From Glomus cerebriforme (lineage: Eukaryota > Glomeromycota > Glomeromycetes > Glomerales > Glomeraceae), in NCBI GenBank assembly GCA_003550305.1, contig QKYT01000885.1, forward strand, positions 1 to 31,673: a stretch of 31,673 bases of DNA. The letters are read 5' to 3'. Position 1 is the stretch's first letter. Every line of letters begins with the position of its first letter. The notes under the pieces are model-generated. The model ran no database searches, had not been told where the DNA came from, and worked only from the letters and a program-made list of their open reading frames with translations. Made by a program: the position numbers and the translations under genes. Shown here one piece after another: positions 19,520 through 30,285 of this stretch.

Positions 19520-20122
19520 GTTGCTATATATCCTGTTTTTCCAGATCTGTAAATGGAAAAACATCTTGGCCTTGGATTTCTGATTTGGTTTGCCCACCCA
19601 CAACATTTATATTAGAAAGTGAAGCTGTTGGTATATAAATTGGTTAATTCCTATTTTTTTCTTCATCTCTCTAGATCTGATAAATACATTTTTATGATGT
19701 GCGATATTTATCTATTAAATCCTATAAAACTTTATCTCTAGGCTTTTTTTCAGCACATTGTATAATATGATCATAATCGGCTGGTAAAAAAGAAGGGGTA
19801 TCACATCTCATGCGTTACCTAAGCATGGTAGCAATATTTTTTTTATATTTTAATATATAATATTTTGAAATAATTTATTAAATAGGATATATAGAAAGAA
19901 TGTATTATTCTGAATATATAGGATATACAGGATATATAGGAAAATAATATTCCAGACGTATAGGATATACAGAATAAACAAGATATTCAGAAAGAATGTA
20001 TTATTCTGAATAAATAGATTATGTCTATTATCTTGGAAATTTATTCGTGCATTTTTTTTCTAATATATAACCATACTAATATTATTAATATAAAAGATAG
20101 AGAGGGTGGGTTCTTATAAAAA
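19520..20122. other. Gene-free stretch with GGATATAYAG short repeats
   Basis: From about 19880 to 20030 the phrases AGGATATATAGAAAGAATG and TATTATTCTGAATA recur. They form a short imperfect direct repeat with a local palindrome (ATTCAGAA to TTCTGAAT near 19990). TTTTTCCAG occurs on both sides of the neighbouring element (about 18888 and 19536). No gene was seen. Confidence 0.5.
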
Positions 20123-20141
20123 ACCCAGTCATCAGCTGGGT
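20107..20141 (+). promoter_or_regulatory. Two mutually exclusive short hairpins before a start codon
   Basis: AACCCA (20122-20127) can pair with the upstream TGGGTT (20107-20112). The overlapping ACCCAG (20123-20128) can pair with the downstream CTGGGT (20136-20141). The two stems share bases, so only one can form. They end 7 nt before the ATG at 20149. This may be chance. Confidence 0.25.
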
Positions 20142-20148
20142 GGTGCAT

Positions 20149-21099
20149 ATGAGCAAGAGCTTGAAAAAAAAAATAAGATCAGTTATCGAATTTAACTCTG
20201 AGATTAATGATCTTAGTAAAAAGCTGGTAGATAAATACAATAAGCGAGAAAAGAAGTTTCAGTGAATTTATACTGATATTGGAAATAGGATTAGCCAGTT
20301 AAATGCATCCAGTACTAAAGTTAAATCCTAACTTATTTTTGAATGGAAGTCTCATTCTAAAAGTCAACATAAGCTTAAGGCCAAATATTCTGCCGAAGTC
20401 AAATTGCTCAAATCAAATATTAAAACACTAAAGAGAGAGCTAACTTTAGCCCAGAAAGCTTCATCCTATGATAAGATTACAATTCTTTCTCTTGAAGCTA
20501 AAATAGCTGAATTAAAAGGTAAGTTGGAAGATATAGATCTAGAGTGTACATATCATGATTTGGATGTAATGGGAAATGTGATAAAAAAGCCAATCCAAAT
20601 AAGCTCATCTGGTCCCAAAGAGATTGATTCTTTCAAGCTTGAATTGGAACGAGTAAAGGAAGACCTTAATTCAAAAGAATATACAATAGAATGTATGGAA
20701 AAAGAGATAGAGTCATCAAATAGCATATTTAGATGGGAAATAAATGTTTTGTATTCCACGTGATCAAAATTAAAGGAGGAAAATAGGTCCTTCAAGGACC
20801 AATTAGAATTAAAGAAAAATAATGAAATATCCCCTTCACTTCCGCCTATAAATGATTCATCCCAAATTATTTCTGCAGGTGGCGCAGAAGCAGTATCATC
20901 AGCCTAAGCAATACCGCTAGTACTGGCTATTCCTATTGTTACGGACTCCTTAATGTTGCCTATGTTAATATATTCCATACTTATCTTATTACTTATTGCA
21001 ATTATATGGCTTGTAGTTGGAAAAAAGCTATGGAATATGTGGAGCACTAAGCTGAAAGAAGTGACTAATATGATGATTTACATCTTCAGGCATTTTTGA
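20149..21099 (+). pseudogene. Coiled-coil, tail-anchored membrane protein, four premature stops
   Basis: From the ATG at 20149 to TGA at 21097-21099 (317 codons with the final stop) the frame never shifts. It is broken by TGA, TAA, TGA and TAA. The body is a long heptad-rich coiled coil (KTLKRELTLAQKA, LSLEAKIAELKGKLEDIDLE, FKLELERVKEDLNSKEYTIE). It is followed by a Ser/Pro-rich linker and, near the C-terminus, one strongly hydrophobic segment (IYSILILLLIAIIWLVVG, about 20970-21020). A basic tail (KKLWNMWSTKLKE) follows. The topology suggests an organelle- or ER-anchored tether. Family not recognised. It lies downstream of another coiled-coil/membrane-tail remnant (17700-18753). Confidence 0.6.
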
Positions 21100-21341
21100 G
21101 ACTAGGTTATATGATCAGAGATCAGAAGAAATCACCTCGTAACCAGATCAAATGTAGGAATTGAAATTAGTCAGTATTATTAGATGAAAAAATATATGCA
21201 AACATAAATAATATTGCATAAATTTTCTTAGCGAGATGTGATAATTTCGGCTAAGAGTACTTAATAATATAATTTGATGATCTCATCTATATCTGCTTCG
21301 AATGAATCATTTTTTTTATCATCCTGTAACTTTGATAATAC

Positions 21342-22525
21342 TCAATAGTGTGTAATTTCTAGGCCAACTACTTTGTACCATGTGTTTTGCAAATTGGCTA
21401 GTAATTTGCACTCATTCGAATAATATAATAAATATTGTTCTATGGTCATGACTTTTGATTTGCGCTTACTGGTCTTAGTAACTAGTTTATACATTTTTTC
21501 TCTATTGTCTTGGAAAATTTTTGCAAGTAATGTTGTTAGTTTTATATAGATTGATTTCTCTTGCTTATCTAATGCGCTGAGAAAAAAAGACCAATAAGTA
21601 TCATTTTCTGAGCATTTTACTATTTTATCAGCATAAGTGGTGTTATATAAATTTTTCATATAAGTACATGCTTCTTTCTATAGATGGGATATGATAGTCT
21701 CATCTTTTTTTGGACTATTATATAGGTCTTTGATATACTTCTTAATCCACTTCTCAGCTGATTTCTGCACTAAGATATCTTACATTTTTAATACTTCGTC
21801 TTCATCTGGATTCTTTTTTTCAAGAACTTCCAATAAAGATTCAGATAATCTATTATCATAATTTATAAAAGTGCACAAAAATGACAATATTTTATAGATA
21901 TTAATCTTTTTACCTAATCGCTTTACTACTTCTGGATAATAATGAGTTTTGGACACATTTTTTGATTTTGAATGTTTTAGACAAGATTTTGGACATAAGA
22001 AAAAGTATTCAAATCTGTCCAAAACTGTCCAAAACTTATCCAAAACTATTTAAAATTGTCCAATTGCCTAATACTACTTCTAGGTACTCCATTTTATCTC
22101 TCACCTTTTGCAATGAGTTATTGTCTGGCTCAACTATAACATATTCAAAGCATTTGCCTGATTCTAGAATTTGATAAAGATAAAGGTCAGAGATTAAATC
22201 CTTTTTTATGAGCCATTAGGCTTCAGCTTTTTCATGAGTATATCTATTTCACATTCATAAAATAAAGCATTGAACAGATTTGTTATCTTTATCAGACTTT
22301 CATGCACTAGTTTTAATCAGTTCATTGAGGTCTATCTGAGAAAGATCGTTTATGATTTCCTTAAGCACATCCTTCACAATCTGATGCAAGGTATGTGTAT
22401 TATCCACCCTCATAGATTCTTTCATAATACGTTTTCCTGTTTTGCAAAAATGGCTGGACTTCTTCTATTTTACGATTTCAACTTTCTGAATAAAAGGCTT
22501 TTTATTAAAATTTGGCTTGCTTTCA
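21342..22525 (-). pseudogene. Unknown minus-strand gene remnant, split by a foldback element
   Basis: Reading leftward from the LINE junction: ESKPNFNKKPFIQKVEIVK, a TAA, MKESMRVDNTHTLHQIVKDV (ATG at 22425), LKEIINDLSQIDLNELIK, and a shift. Then come LFYECEIDILMKKLKPNGS and EYLEVVLGN, which is interrupted at about 22063 by a 110-bp foldback sequence. It resumes as THYYPEVVKRLGKKINIYKI and runs in one frame, with two stops, to the end at 21342 (VVGLEITHY). It is Lys/Glu-rich and probably soluble and helical. I recognise no domain. Its 5' end is cut by the LINE. Confidence 0.5.
21953..22063. mobile_element. 110-bp foldback MITE with GTCCAAAAC repeats
   Basis: The left arm (about 21953-22001) contains TTTTGGACA, TTTTAGACAAG and TTTTGGACA. 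The right arm (about 22016-22063) contains TGTCCAAAACTGTCCAAAAC, TTATCCAAAAC and TTGTCCAA in inverted order. Together they form an imperfect ~48-bp hairpin around a 15-nt loop. It interrupts a gene remnant whose frame is readable on both sides. No clear target duplication. Confidence 0.65.
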
Positions 22526-22551
22526 TGTAGAATACTGTAGTATTTTTTTTT

Positions 22552-25420
22552 CCAATAAATACTACCGGAAACAAGACTTTCTTATATGTCATGTCTAGAC
22601 GTTGATCAGACATGAAGGATAGCAATAGTCTATATTGAAGTCTTGGAATAAGTACTTTATTAGAAATGTAGACCAATTGTCCAATGGTAAGTTTTTTGCG
22701 CCAAATTAAATTGCATATAACTCTGATTTCTTTTTTCACTGTGTCGAGGTCTGCAGTGAGCTAGTTGCCTGTAGTGAACCAAACCATGATGATGTTGCAT
22801 TGGTCATGAGGTACGGAGGGGTTAAGCATCATGAGGGACGATTTCTTGCCATTAATTTGAATATCATTGATATCAAAAAATTCGTTCAAAATATTGATCG
22901 TGTGTTGCAAGTCATCTTTTAAGCTCCCTATCCATTGAGTATCATTGGCATATGCAGATGCGGCAAATCTAAGTGGAGCAGAATTGTCATGGAATAGTGG
23001 AGAGTTATCATATATGGAGGAAACTTGAAGTACAAAGCCTTTATGCTTTGATTGTTGAACACGATAAAGAAGAGGATCGTAAAAAATGTGCCAAAAGAGA
23101 GGGGAAATCACCTCTCCTTGATCAATTCCTGCCTCAGCTGTAAAAAAATCGGTGAGGCCAAATAATAAAATCGACAATGATAGGTGGGATCTTGATGCGT
23201 TCGAGGGCTTTTTGTAGGGAAGTCATGGAGACGGAATCAAATGCTTTCTGCATATCTTGATTTGCAAGCTATAGCTCTGACTTTGACCATTTGGCTTCTA
23301 ACAAAATGTTATTAAGTATAGTTAACGGAATGGAGGTGTCATTACCGGGTAAGCCTGCGTAATTTGGCCCTTTAAGAACATTGTGTTGGACCAAAATTGA
23401 TGAAAGGCATTGGGTAAGGACTTTAACGATGCATTTATGGAAGCACTCCAAAAGGAGAATAGGTCAAGTATGAGATAAATTATAATTCCACATGGTAGAT
23501 TTGGGAATGGGAATCAATTGAGACAATTTCCATTTCTTGGGTATAATGGTGGTTGATAATGTCAGATCAGCGAATTTGGCAAATGTATCCTGAACAGATA
23601 ATGGGCATTTCTTGATTAAAGTATATCCAACGCTGGAGATACCTGAAGCAGAGTCCTTTTTAGAAGTATTTAGAACTGAAAGCCATTCCTCGCAGTCAGG
23701 TGAAACTAATAAAAAAGAGTGGATGTTGTGATTGATTGATTCCATAGGGTGATAAATATCAGAGGTAAATTGTCGAATTTATGCAAGTGTTTCCAAAAGA
23801 TTTTTTGAAAGGTAGCAGCCACTTCCTTTTTGATTTCATCATCTTCAAACAACATAGTTTCGTTGGGAGTGTCAACATTTATTTGTAATCTATCAATGAC
23901 AATCTTTTTGGAAGAATGCTCCAATATAGAATTTAACATTTTCTTTTAGTCATCTATAATATTGTGATTTCTTCTATTGATGGCCTCTTTAATATTGTAG
24001 TCTCTCTCTTTGTGAAAGAGTTGAAGCAATAACGATTTTTGATAGTCTATCCACATGCATGTGTAGTCGTGCCAAGATGGTGTGGGAACATCCTCATAAT
24101 TTATGGCAAATTCATTTAAGGGAGATAATTTGAGTTGAGAAATGGAACTTTGAATATCCTTTAAAGATTGGTGTATCGTAGGCGGAAAATGGGATGGATC
24201 CAGAAACAAGTGTTTTTTATAAAAGGATTTGTGTCGGTAGATCTGCGATCGTTTGAGAAATCATAGAAAAAGGGATATTGTCATCAGCAGCTTTCTGTAT
24301 TGAAAGGATGATGTCATCCCAGATGCGATCCACGGTGATTTGATCGAAAGAGAAGGGTGAGGATGAATCGATCAAATTGAAGGTTCCTTTGGAATGAAAA
24401 GTAGCAGCAACGAGATTGAAACGTGAGCCATTGGTCAGCAGAGGCTTTGTCATATTGGTAAACCTTATGCTGCTCTTTATCACTTTTGTTATAAGTAGAA
24501 TGTTATAAGAAATGTGAAAACCAAAATTAATAGAAACAATATTAATAGCATGAAGTATCAGTGAAGGTGGGTGACAGCCATATGTAATCTATTCTGGTCG
24601 CAGAAGAGTCGTGTGTATAAGAGAATGTTTTGGAATTTAGATGTAATTCTCTAAACGAGTCGATAAAATCCAATTCGTCAAAGGAAATGAAGAGATTGTT
24701 GGCTGGACCTATATGTCCTTTTTGTCTAGAGTGGTCCAGCCTTTTGTTTTTAATATTAAAATCTTCTAGAATAATGAAAGGTTCTTCGCGCCTATTGTAA
24801 GTAAAGATCTTATCCTTAATCAATTTGGTAATCCAGGCAGTGTTAGCTTTGTTGTTTGGTTCCATGTATACTACTCCTATGTGACAAGTGCAGCCTTTGA
24901 AATAAAAGGTAACTTCTAAGTAATAAGGATTTGGGCTTTCAATTTTGCCTAAGTGTTTAAGCCAAGTTTCATGGACGAGTAATGCAACTCCTGAACCTTT
25001 GATTTTGTCATCACATTTGGAGAAGTAACCTTTGTAATGATTGTTAAAGGGAATAAATATGCCAGCTTTGCTGTCTATATTAGTTTCTGTGATACCAATG
25101 ATGTATGATCTATAATCTAGAGCAAATTCAGCAAGCTGTGTTAGTTTGGTAGGATTATGTCTCAGCCCATTAATATTGTTGTGTAGGATGGTAAGAGTAG
25201 AGAGAAGCTCAAATTGCAAGGGGCCTGAATGCGGCAAAGAATTGGTATCATTCTGATCTTGTGACCTGAAATTAGAATTATAAGTAAATGATGGTCCTCC
25301 TGGTGTAATAGGAAGGGGAAAATTGTGGTCGGAGGCAGTAGACCCACACCCTTCATTCTGTAATTCAAATTTGTTGAAAATTGGGTATTAAAACAGAAAT
25401 GCCGATTTACCAAGGTTGGA
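22552..25420 (-). pseudogene. LINE ORF2: AP-endonuclease and reverse transcriptase, degenerate
   Basis: The protein would nick target DNA and copy the LINE RNA at the nick. The endonuclease part reads LTILHNNINGL (about 25150-25185), GITETN, SGVALLVHE, EDFN where the family has GDFN (about 24757-24768), and RIDYIW (about 24580). A linker (24483-23464, several shifts) follows. The RT has LIPIPK, DMQKAFDSV (motif A, about 23226-23258), AGIDQGEVISPLFWHIFYD (motif B region, about 23100) and YAND in place of YADD at about 22941-22952. Then thumb-like sequence (NKVLIPRLQYRLLLSF) runs to 22552. The changed catalytic Asp (GAT to AAT), GDFN to EDFN, at least five frameshifts and several stops show it is inactive. 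No RNase H or zinc knuckle follows. Confidence 0.85.
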
Positions 25421-25773
25421 ATGCCAATTCTTGGGAAGAAAGGGCGTGATTGGCCAACAATTGTGATAATAATTGTTCCATGAGAGCAGATCCTTGTACT
25501 GTAGTGAGGTAAGGGTTAGGGGAGATGACACGTACAGATATGGAAATATTAACGGGTTGGTGATTCCATGGATTGTTCAATAGTTTACTAGTATTGGATG
25601 CAGTAGTGCACTTCTAGATAGAAGGTGATGAATTGCGGCGTTTACTGCATCTAAATTCTAAGAAAACGTCTCTGTCAGTCCAGTTGGTGCCTCTGGAAAT
25701 TCCTTTAATTTTAAGTTTATCAATGAAAATATTAGTGCTACAAGCATTGAAGAGGTCAGATTCTGACACAAAT

Positions 25774-25873
25774 TCTAAATATATATTGTTTTTTTTAAGA
25801 CAAGTTAAACATATTTATTGTATATGAAGTCAAATGATGAATACATTCTATAAATTACATCTAAATATATATT
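25774..25873 (-). mobile_element. 72-bp A-tailed retroposed fragment with 14-bp target duplication
   Basis: TCTAAATATATATT is duplicated exactly at 25774-25787 and 25860-25873. Between them lie 72 bp that on the minus strand end in A8. AATAAA stands about 18 nt before the A-run. Removing the insert plus one duplicate copy rejoins the LINE ORF1 frame (NNIYLEF to VSESDLF). This is the signature of target-primed reverse transcription of a polyadenylated, strongly 5'-truncated RNA into the LINE. Confidence 0.8.
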
Positions 25874-26880
25874 ATTGTCGTCAGTTCTTCGATAAACGTT
25901 CTTAAGATTAGTAACACCCTAAAGGTTTTCTTTGATGTATGCAAGATCGTGATTAGGAGAAAATCCTGAAAATTTGCCCACGTGTGTTTTTCTAAGTTCA
26001 ATGTCAGATTTCTTAAAATAAGCGGGTGTAAATCTAAAGACATTAATAGTGCACTTCTCCTTTTCTTATTCTATCCTTATCAATAGAGATAGACCATGTT
26101 TGCTTTAAAAGGTTGCAAGTGATGCTGCTAGAAGCTGTAAAGAAGATGCCTTTGCTCCGCAATAATGTGTTTGGACGGGTGGCGAAGATAGAAAGTTTTA
26201 CCTTTTAGAATAGATCTAATTGCTTGTTCCACAATATCTAAGTCGATATCAATTGGGGCATTGATAATTTTGAATTCTCTACATAACACTTTGTCTCTGC
26301 CCATTCGATAATAGGTTTTGGGGATAAGTTTCATTCTTCCTGTGTGATGACCATGTTTAAAATAATTTGCTGCCTTGACTAGACCTTCATGTTTAGAGAA
26401 TTTGACTATGACTGAAGGAACTGATTCAGTAGAGCAGTAGTTGATGCTCAAATTGTCGCATATATAATTCTATAAAAGCGAGTAATTCTTCATGATTTTT
26501 GATGGATGAGTCTAGTTTGATGTCTTTCACAGCAATAAAACCATCATATGTGTATTCTAGTGGAGGGGATAATGCGTGTTGCGAGCGGTTTGAGGATGAT
26601 TCTTCTGCTTTGATACTCTTCAGGTATTCTTTCTTGTGTTTAATGGCTTTAAATATTCTTGATGCATGGGTCCTTTTTGATGGTGACTTGTGCTCTTTGG
26701 ACGGCAACATGGGTGTCAAAAGAAAGGGGACGAACCAAAGAATCAACCTTTAAGGAAGATGCTTGGGATGGGATGAATGAATGAGATTTATCTAAAACGC
26801 CAGTAGAGGATAAAGGCGCCAGATATCGGGTAGATAGCTGATCTTTTGATGGATTAGGTAAGGTTTCTGATAAGTGAGTA

Positions 26881-26889
26881 GAATCTAAT
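26881..26889. repeat. Left 9-bp target duplication of the MULE
   Basis: GAATCTAAT, identical to 30286-30294. It belongs to the LINE ORF1 sequence. Confidence 0.95.
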
Positions 26890-27031
26890 GGTAACCCCTA
26901 TAAACCCATCAGAAAGCCACATCAGTGGCACAGCTGAGCCACCAATTTTGTTGTTTTTGTTTATGCGCATCACTTGTATTACTTGTTTTATTTATGAGTC
27001 GATACTATTTTGTGTAACTTATTCTACGCGT
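26890..27031. repeat. MULE left terminal inverted repeat
   Basis: 142 bp, ending near the TTCTACGCGT block. It contains the palindromic CCACATCAGTGG just inside the end, a plausible transposase-binding region (inference). Confidence 0.9.
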
Positions 27032-27129
27032 TATGAAATTATAAACTGAAACAAAATTTTGTCTTAGAATATAAAACGCGCTTTTCTAAAAAAAATAATT
27101 TAAATTTTAAAGTGAAATTTTATCAATGA

Positions 27130-29798
27130 ATTTGGTATGAATGTTAGATAATTTTGTTAGTATTTTTAAAACATTTTTTTATGAAATTTCTGAAAATTTT
27201 ATTAATGTCAATGTATCAGAAGTTAAAATTTGTTTGGATTGGAGTAGTGCTATTAAACATGCGGCAAGAAATACTCCCATTTTCGCTTAATTATGATCAA
27301 TCTGGTGGTAGCATAGATATACACAATCCATCTTTCATAAAATCTGATACTTCAACATGGTTTCTTAAGTCAAACGCTAAGTTGATAAGTAATTCAATCT
27401 TTCATCGAGTTATGTGGATATGTGCATGTGCTGGAAAGTCCAAAGGCAGTAATAATAATAAACAAATTAATACAGAAACTCTATCCCAACAAGAATTATT
27501 TTTGATTCAATGTGATAAAGACAATAATAGAAAAAGAAACCAAGCAAGAAAAGGAATTTGGGTGAAAGAAAGTAACAAGATATCATGTCCTAGAGCACTG
27601 TATGCAGTGCAATATTTTAATATTATGACAAAGGAGCCTGGGAGTGTGCATGTTTACTTTAGAAATCNGCATAGAGATGAATGTAAAACACATTCCTTTA
27701 CATTAAAAACTAATTCACAAATAATTNAATGGGTTTCTTTACTCATTAAAATGGGACACAGTATTGAAGAAATCATGAGGTTTTGGCTACATCCAAAGCT
27801 AATATCTATTGATGCTTTAAAACCTCCTATTAAACCTGAAGGATTTTTGGATTCAACATGGAATTTGACAGAAAAATGTGTAGAAAATGTTATTCAAAAA
27901 TTTAGGCGTGATTTTTATTTAGATGCTAATGACAAAATTTCCACAGAACTTTTACTAAAAAACTTATCATGTTTAGAGTCAAAACAACCACCATTTGATG
28001 TAAAAAATATATCACCAAATAATTCCATTTTGTTTTGGCAGCAGCAACAATGCTTTTGTCACAAAAATTCAAAAGAAAAAGGATGCTATAAGACTGCAGA
28101 TTGTAATCCATTTATATGCATCATCCAGACACAAGAAATGCGCAATTTTTGCAAGAGATTAAAATGGNATATGTGCTGTTTAGATGCTATTGGTTTAACT
28201 AATCAATATAGATGGCTTCTATTATTATAGGAGATGAAGGAGGCCATGGAATACCATTAGCTTTTATGATCACTAGTTGGGAAAGTCATGAACCTATTGT
28301 AAAATTTTTGGAAGTATTGCACATTACAAATGGTGTAGCTTTTTCACCAAAAGTTTATATGATTGATAAAAGTGATACTGAAATTTTAGCTATTAATACC
28401 CTTTATAATAATATTATTTTTATTTTTTTATGTTTCTTTCATTATATGCAAGCATGGAAAAGGTTGTATTTAATTTCTTTATATGTAATATATGATTTAA
28501 AAGTAGTTTAATAATTAATTTACTTAATTTTTTTCAGGTGGTGTCATAATTTAGCTAATGAAATTCGTTTAGATTTACGTCCAATAATTCATTCTTTAGT
28601 TAGAAAACTTAAATTAGCTTCTACTATTGAAGAATTTAAACAATTGGAACAAGATTTCATTAATTGGATCTTTGCAAATAATTTGACGAAATTACATTCT
28701 TATTACAAAAAGGAATGGCTGGGCAAATATTTACAAACCAAAATTTGCTACAGGTTGGATGGTTAATGAAACAAATAATTTAATAGAAAGATTTTTTTCA
28801 GTATGTATAATTATTTTATTTTATTAANGAATTAATTTTATTACTATTAATTAATTAAATTATTTTTTAGACATTAAAATNNAAATTTTTACAAGGAAAG
28901 AAAAACAAAAGGATTGATACATTGATAAATATTTTAATAAATCAATGCTCTGATTTCTTTACTATTAGATTTAATACTCAAGCTAATTTGCAAATTTTTA
29001 ATGAAAAGGTAAGTTTTTATAAATAATTTATTCTTTTTATTAATCTTTTTATTTAATAGAAATTTAATGTAATCAAATCTTGTGAACTTAAAGCATGTGA
29101 AATTGTAGAAAATGGATATTGCATTGTTAAAAGTCAAACCAATTCATTCAAAGTATATGAGGTATATTTATGTGATGGATCTTATTGTAATTGTCAAGAT
29201 CAGTCATCCCTTTTATGTAAACGTATACGTGCAGCAGCCAGAGTTCTTGGAGGGTTAGAAATATAGAATCTATCATTAGATTCAAAATAACAACACAATG
29301 CAAACTCAATGCGCTTTAAATTCCAATGCTATTAATCAATTTTTATGTGAAGAAACTCTATATCAAAATCAGAAATCATTATATCCAAATGCTAATTCTC
29401 AACTTTTATATGAAGAATTAGAAGATTTAAAAACTATTATACAAAGAATACAAAGTTTACCAAATACAGCTGATGGAATTGAAATAAAAAAGCAAGCAGG
29501 ATATCAAATNAAGGAAGTAAGAAAATTTTATTATTTTTTTTCAATTGCTTAAATATATTATTTACTAATTTACAAGTTTTTAGATCGTAATAAACAGAAA
29601 ATTACAGCACATTCATTTACCAAGTCTTGTAAATCAAATAAAAACAAAGAAGACAAAGAAAATGAAGAAAATTCTTCTTGGATATCAAATAGAGTTCGTG
29701 GAAAAAGACCTACAAATGTTTTAGGAAAAAATAAGTTAAATATTAAAAGAAGAAAAGATGATAATGATATCATTGAAAATGCACTTAAAGAAAGGTAA
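27130..29798 (+). pseudogene. MULE transposase with DDE core and SWIM finger, decayed
   Basis: Several exons. N-terminal part 27154-28200, preceded in another frame by ISENFINVNVSEVKICLDW. It holds DTSTWFLKSNAKL, FHRVMWICACAG, NKISCPRALYAVQYF, HRDECKTHSF and KFRRDFYLDAND. DDE core: CLDAIGLTNQYRW (Asp near 28183), a one-base shift near 28215, GDEGGHGIPLAFMITSWES and SPKVYMIDKSDTEILA (Asp near 28365), then CFFHYMQAWKR. An intron (28463-28537) joins WKR to WCHNLANEIRLDLRPII. After a frameshift comes GWMVNETNNLIERFFS, then introns 28801-28870 and 29009-29059. The SWIM-type CNCQDQSSLLCKR (about 29186-29225) ends in Arg where CxH is expected. A basic tail stops at 29796-29798. Three ambiguous bases lie in the coding part. 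Probably inactive. Confidence 0.85.
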
Positions 29799-30143
29799 CA
29801 ATCTATTTTATTCAATAAAGACAAATTATCCCAACTAGTCTAACTCAATTTATATTCGTCATAGTAGTACTTTTATTTATCAAAATAAGCAATAACTTAC
29901 TTCACACTGAGAAATTTGAGCTTTATATTACGTAGATTTTTTATATATTATGAATGACTCTTGCTTAAAAAAAATAAAAGACTTAAGTAAAGTTTATTAA
30001 ATTTGAAACAGTATTAAATAAATTTTTTTTATTAAAGTAGGAAAAATATATATTATGAGTATTATGAGCGAAATTTATTTTTTATTTTTTTTTTATTTAG
30101 GTGAAACTTAATTTTTTTTCTTTTTTTCACAAAATTTTTTTTT

Positions 30144-30285
30144 ACGCATAGAATAAGTTACACAAAATAATATCGACTCATAAATAAAACAAGTGATACA
30201 AGTGATGCGCATAAACAAAAACAACAAAATCAGTGATTCAGCTGTGCCACTGATGTGGCTTCCTGATGAGTTTGTAGGTGTTACT
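30144..30285. repeat. MULE right terminal inverted repeat
   Basis: The inverse of the left repeat. About 11 of the 12 differences I counted are transitions. Confidence 0.9.

Larger units (their letters stand above)
25612..26889 (-). pseudogene. LINE ORF1, C-terminal two thirds
   Basis: Reading leftward from the MULE edge: THLSETLPNPSKDQLS, a Ser/Pro-rich stretch, a shift, PSKEHKSPSKRTHASRIFKA and EYTYDGFIAVKDIKLD. Then come ESVPSVIVKFSKHEGLVKAA, REFKIINAPIDIDLDIVEQA, and after further shifts TPAYFKKSDIELRKTHVG, IYLEFVSESDLFNACST, NIFIDKLKIKGISRGT and DRDVFLEFRC. The layout of basic linker, RNA-binding-like beta/alpha blocks and short terminal FLEF block suits a nucleic-acid-binding LINE ORF1. 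A 72-bp insertion sits at 25788-25859. At least three frameshifts. Confidence 0.65.
26890..30285 (+). mobile_element. MULE (Mutator-like) DNA transposon, 3,396 bp, complete ends
   Basis: It is flanked by the 9-bp duplication GAATCTAAT, the duplication size typical of Mutator elements. Terminal inverted repeats of 142 bp (26890-27031 and 30144-30285) differ at about 12 positions by my count. They start GGTAACCCC and AGTAACACC and share the block CCACATCAGTGGCACAGCTG. The transposase gene fills the interior on the plus strand. The element sits in the LINE ORF1; joining the LINE across one duplicate copy restores NQLDS to THLSE in frame. Confidence 0.93.

Noticed and set aside
20553..20795. 80-codon minus-strand frame
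   Set aside because: Antisense shadow of the coiled-coil gene.
22270..22530. 86-codon plus-strand frame
   Set aside because: Antisense to the minus-strand gene remnant that shows coherent coding.
25861..26043. 60-codon minus-strand frame
   Set aside because: It lies in a shifted frame. The LINE ORF1 coding reads through the neighbouring frame (TPAYFKKSDIELRKTHVG).
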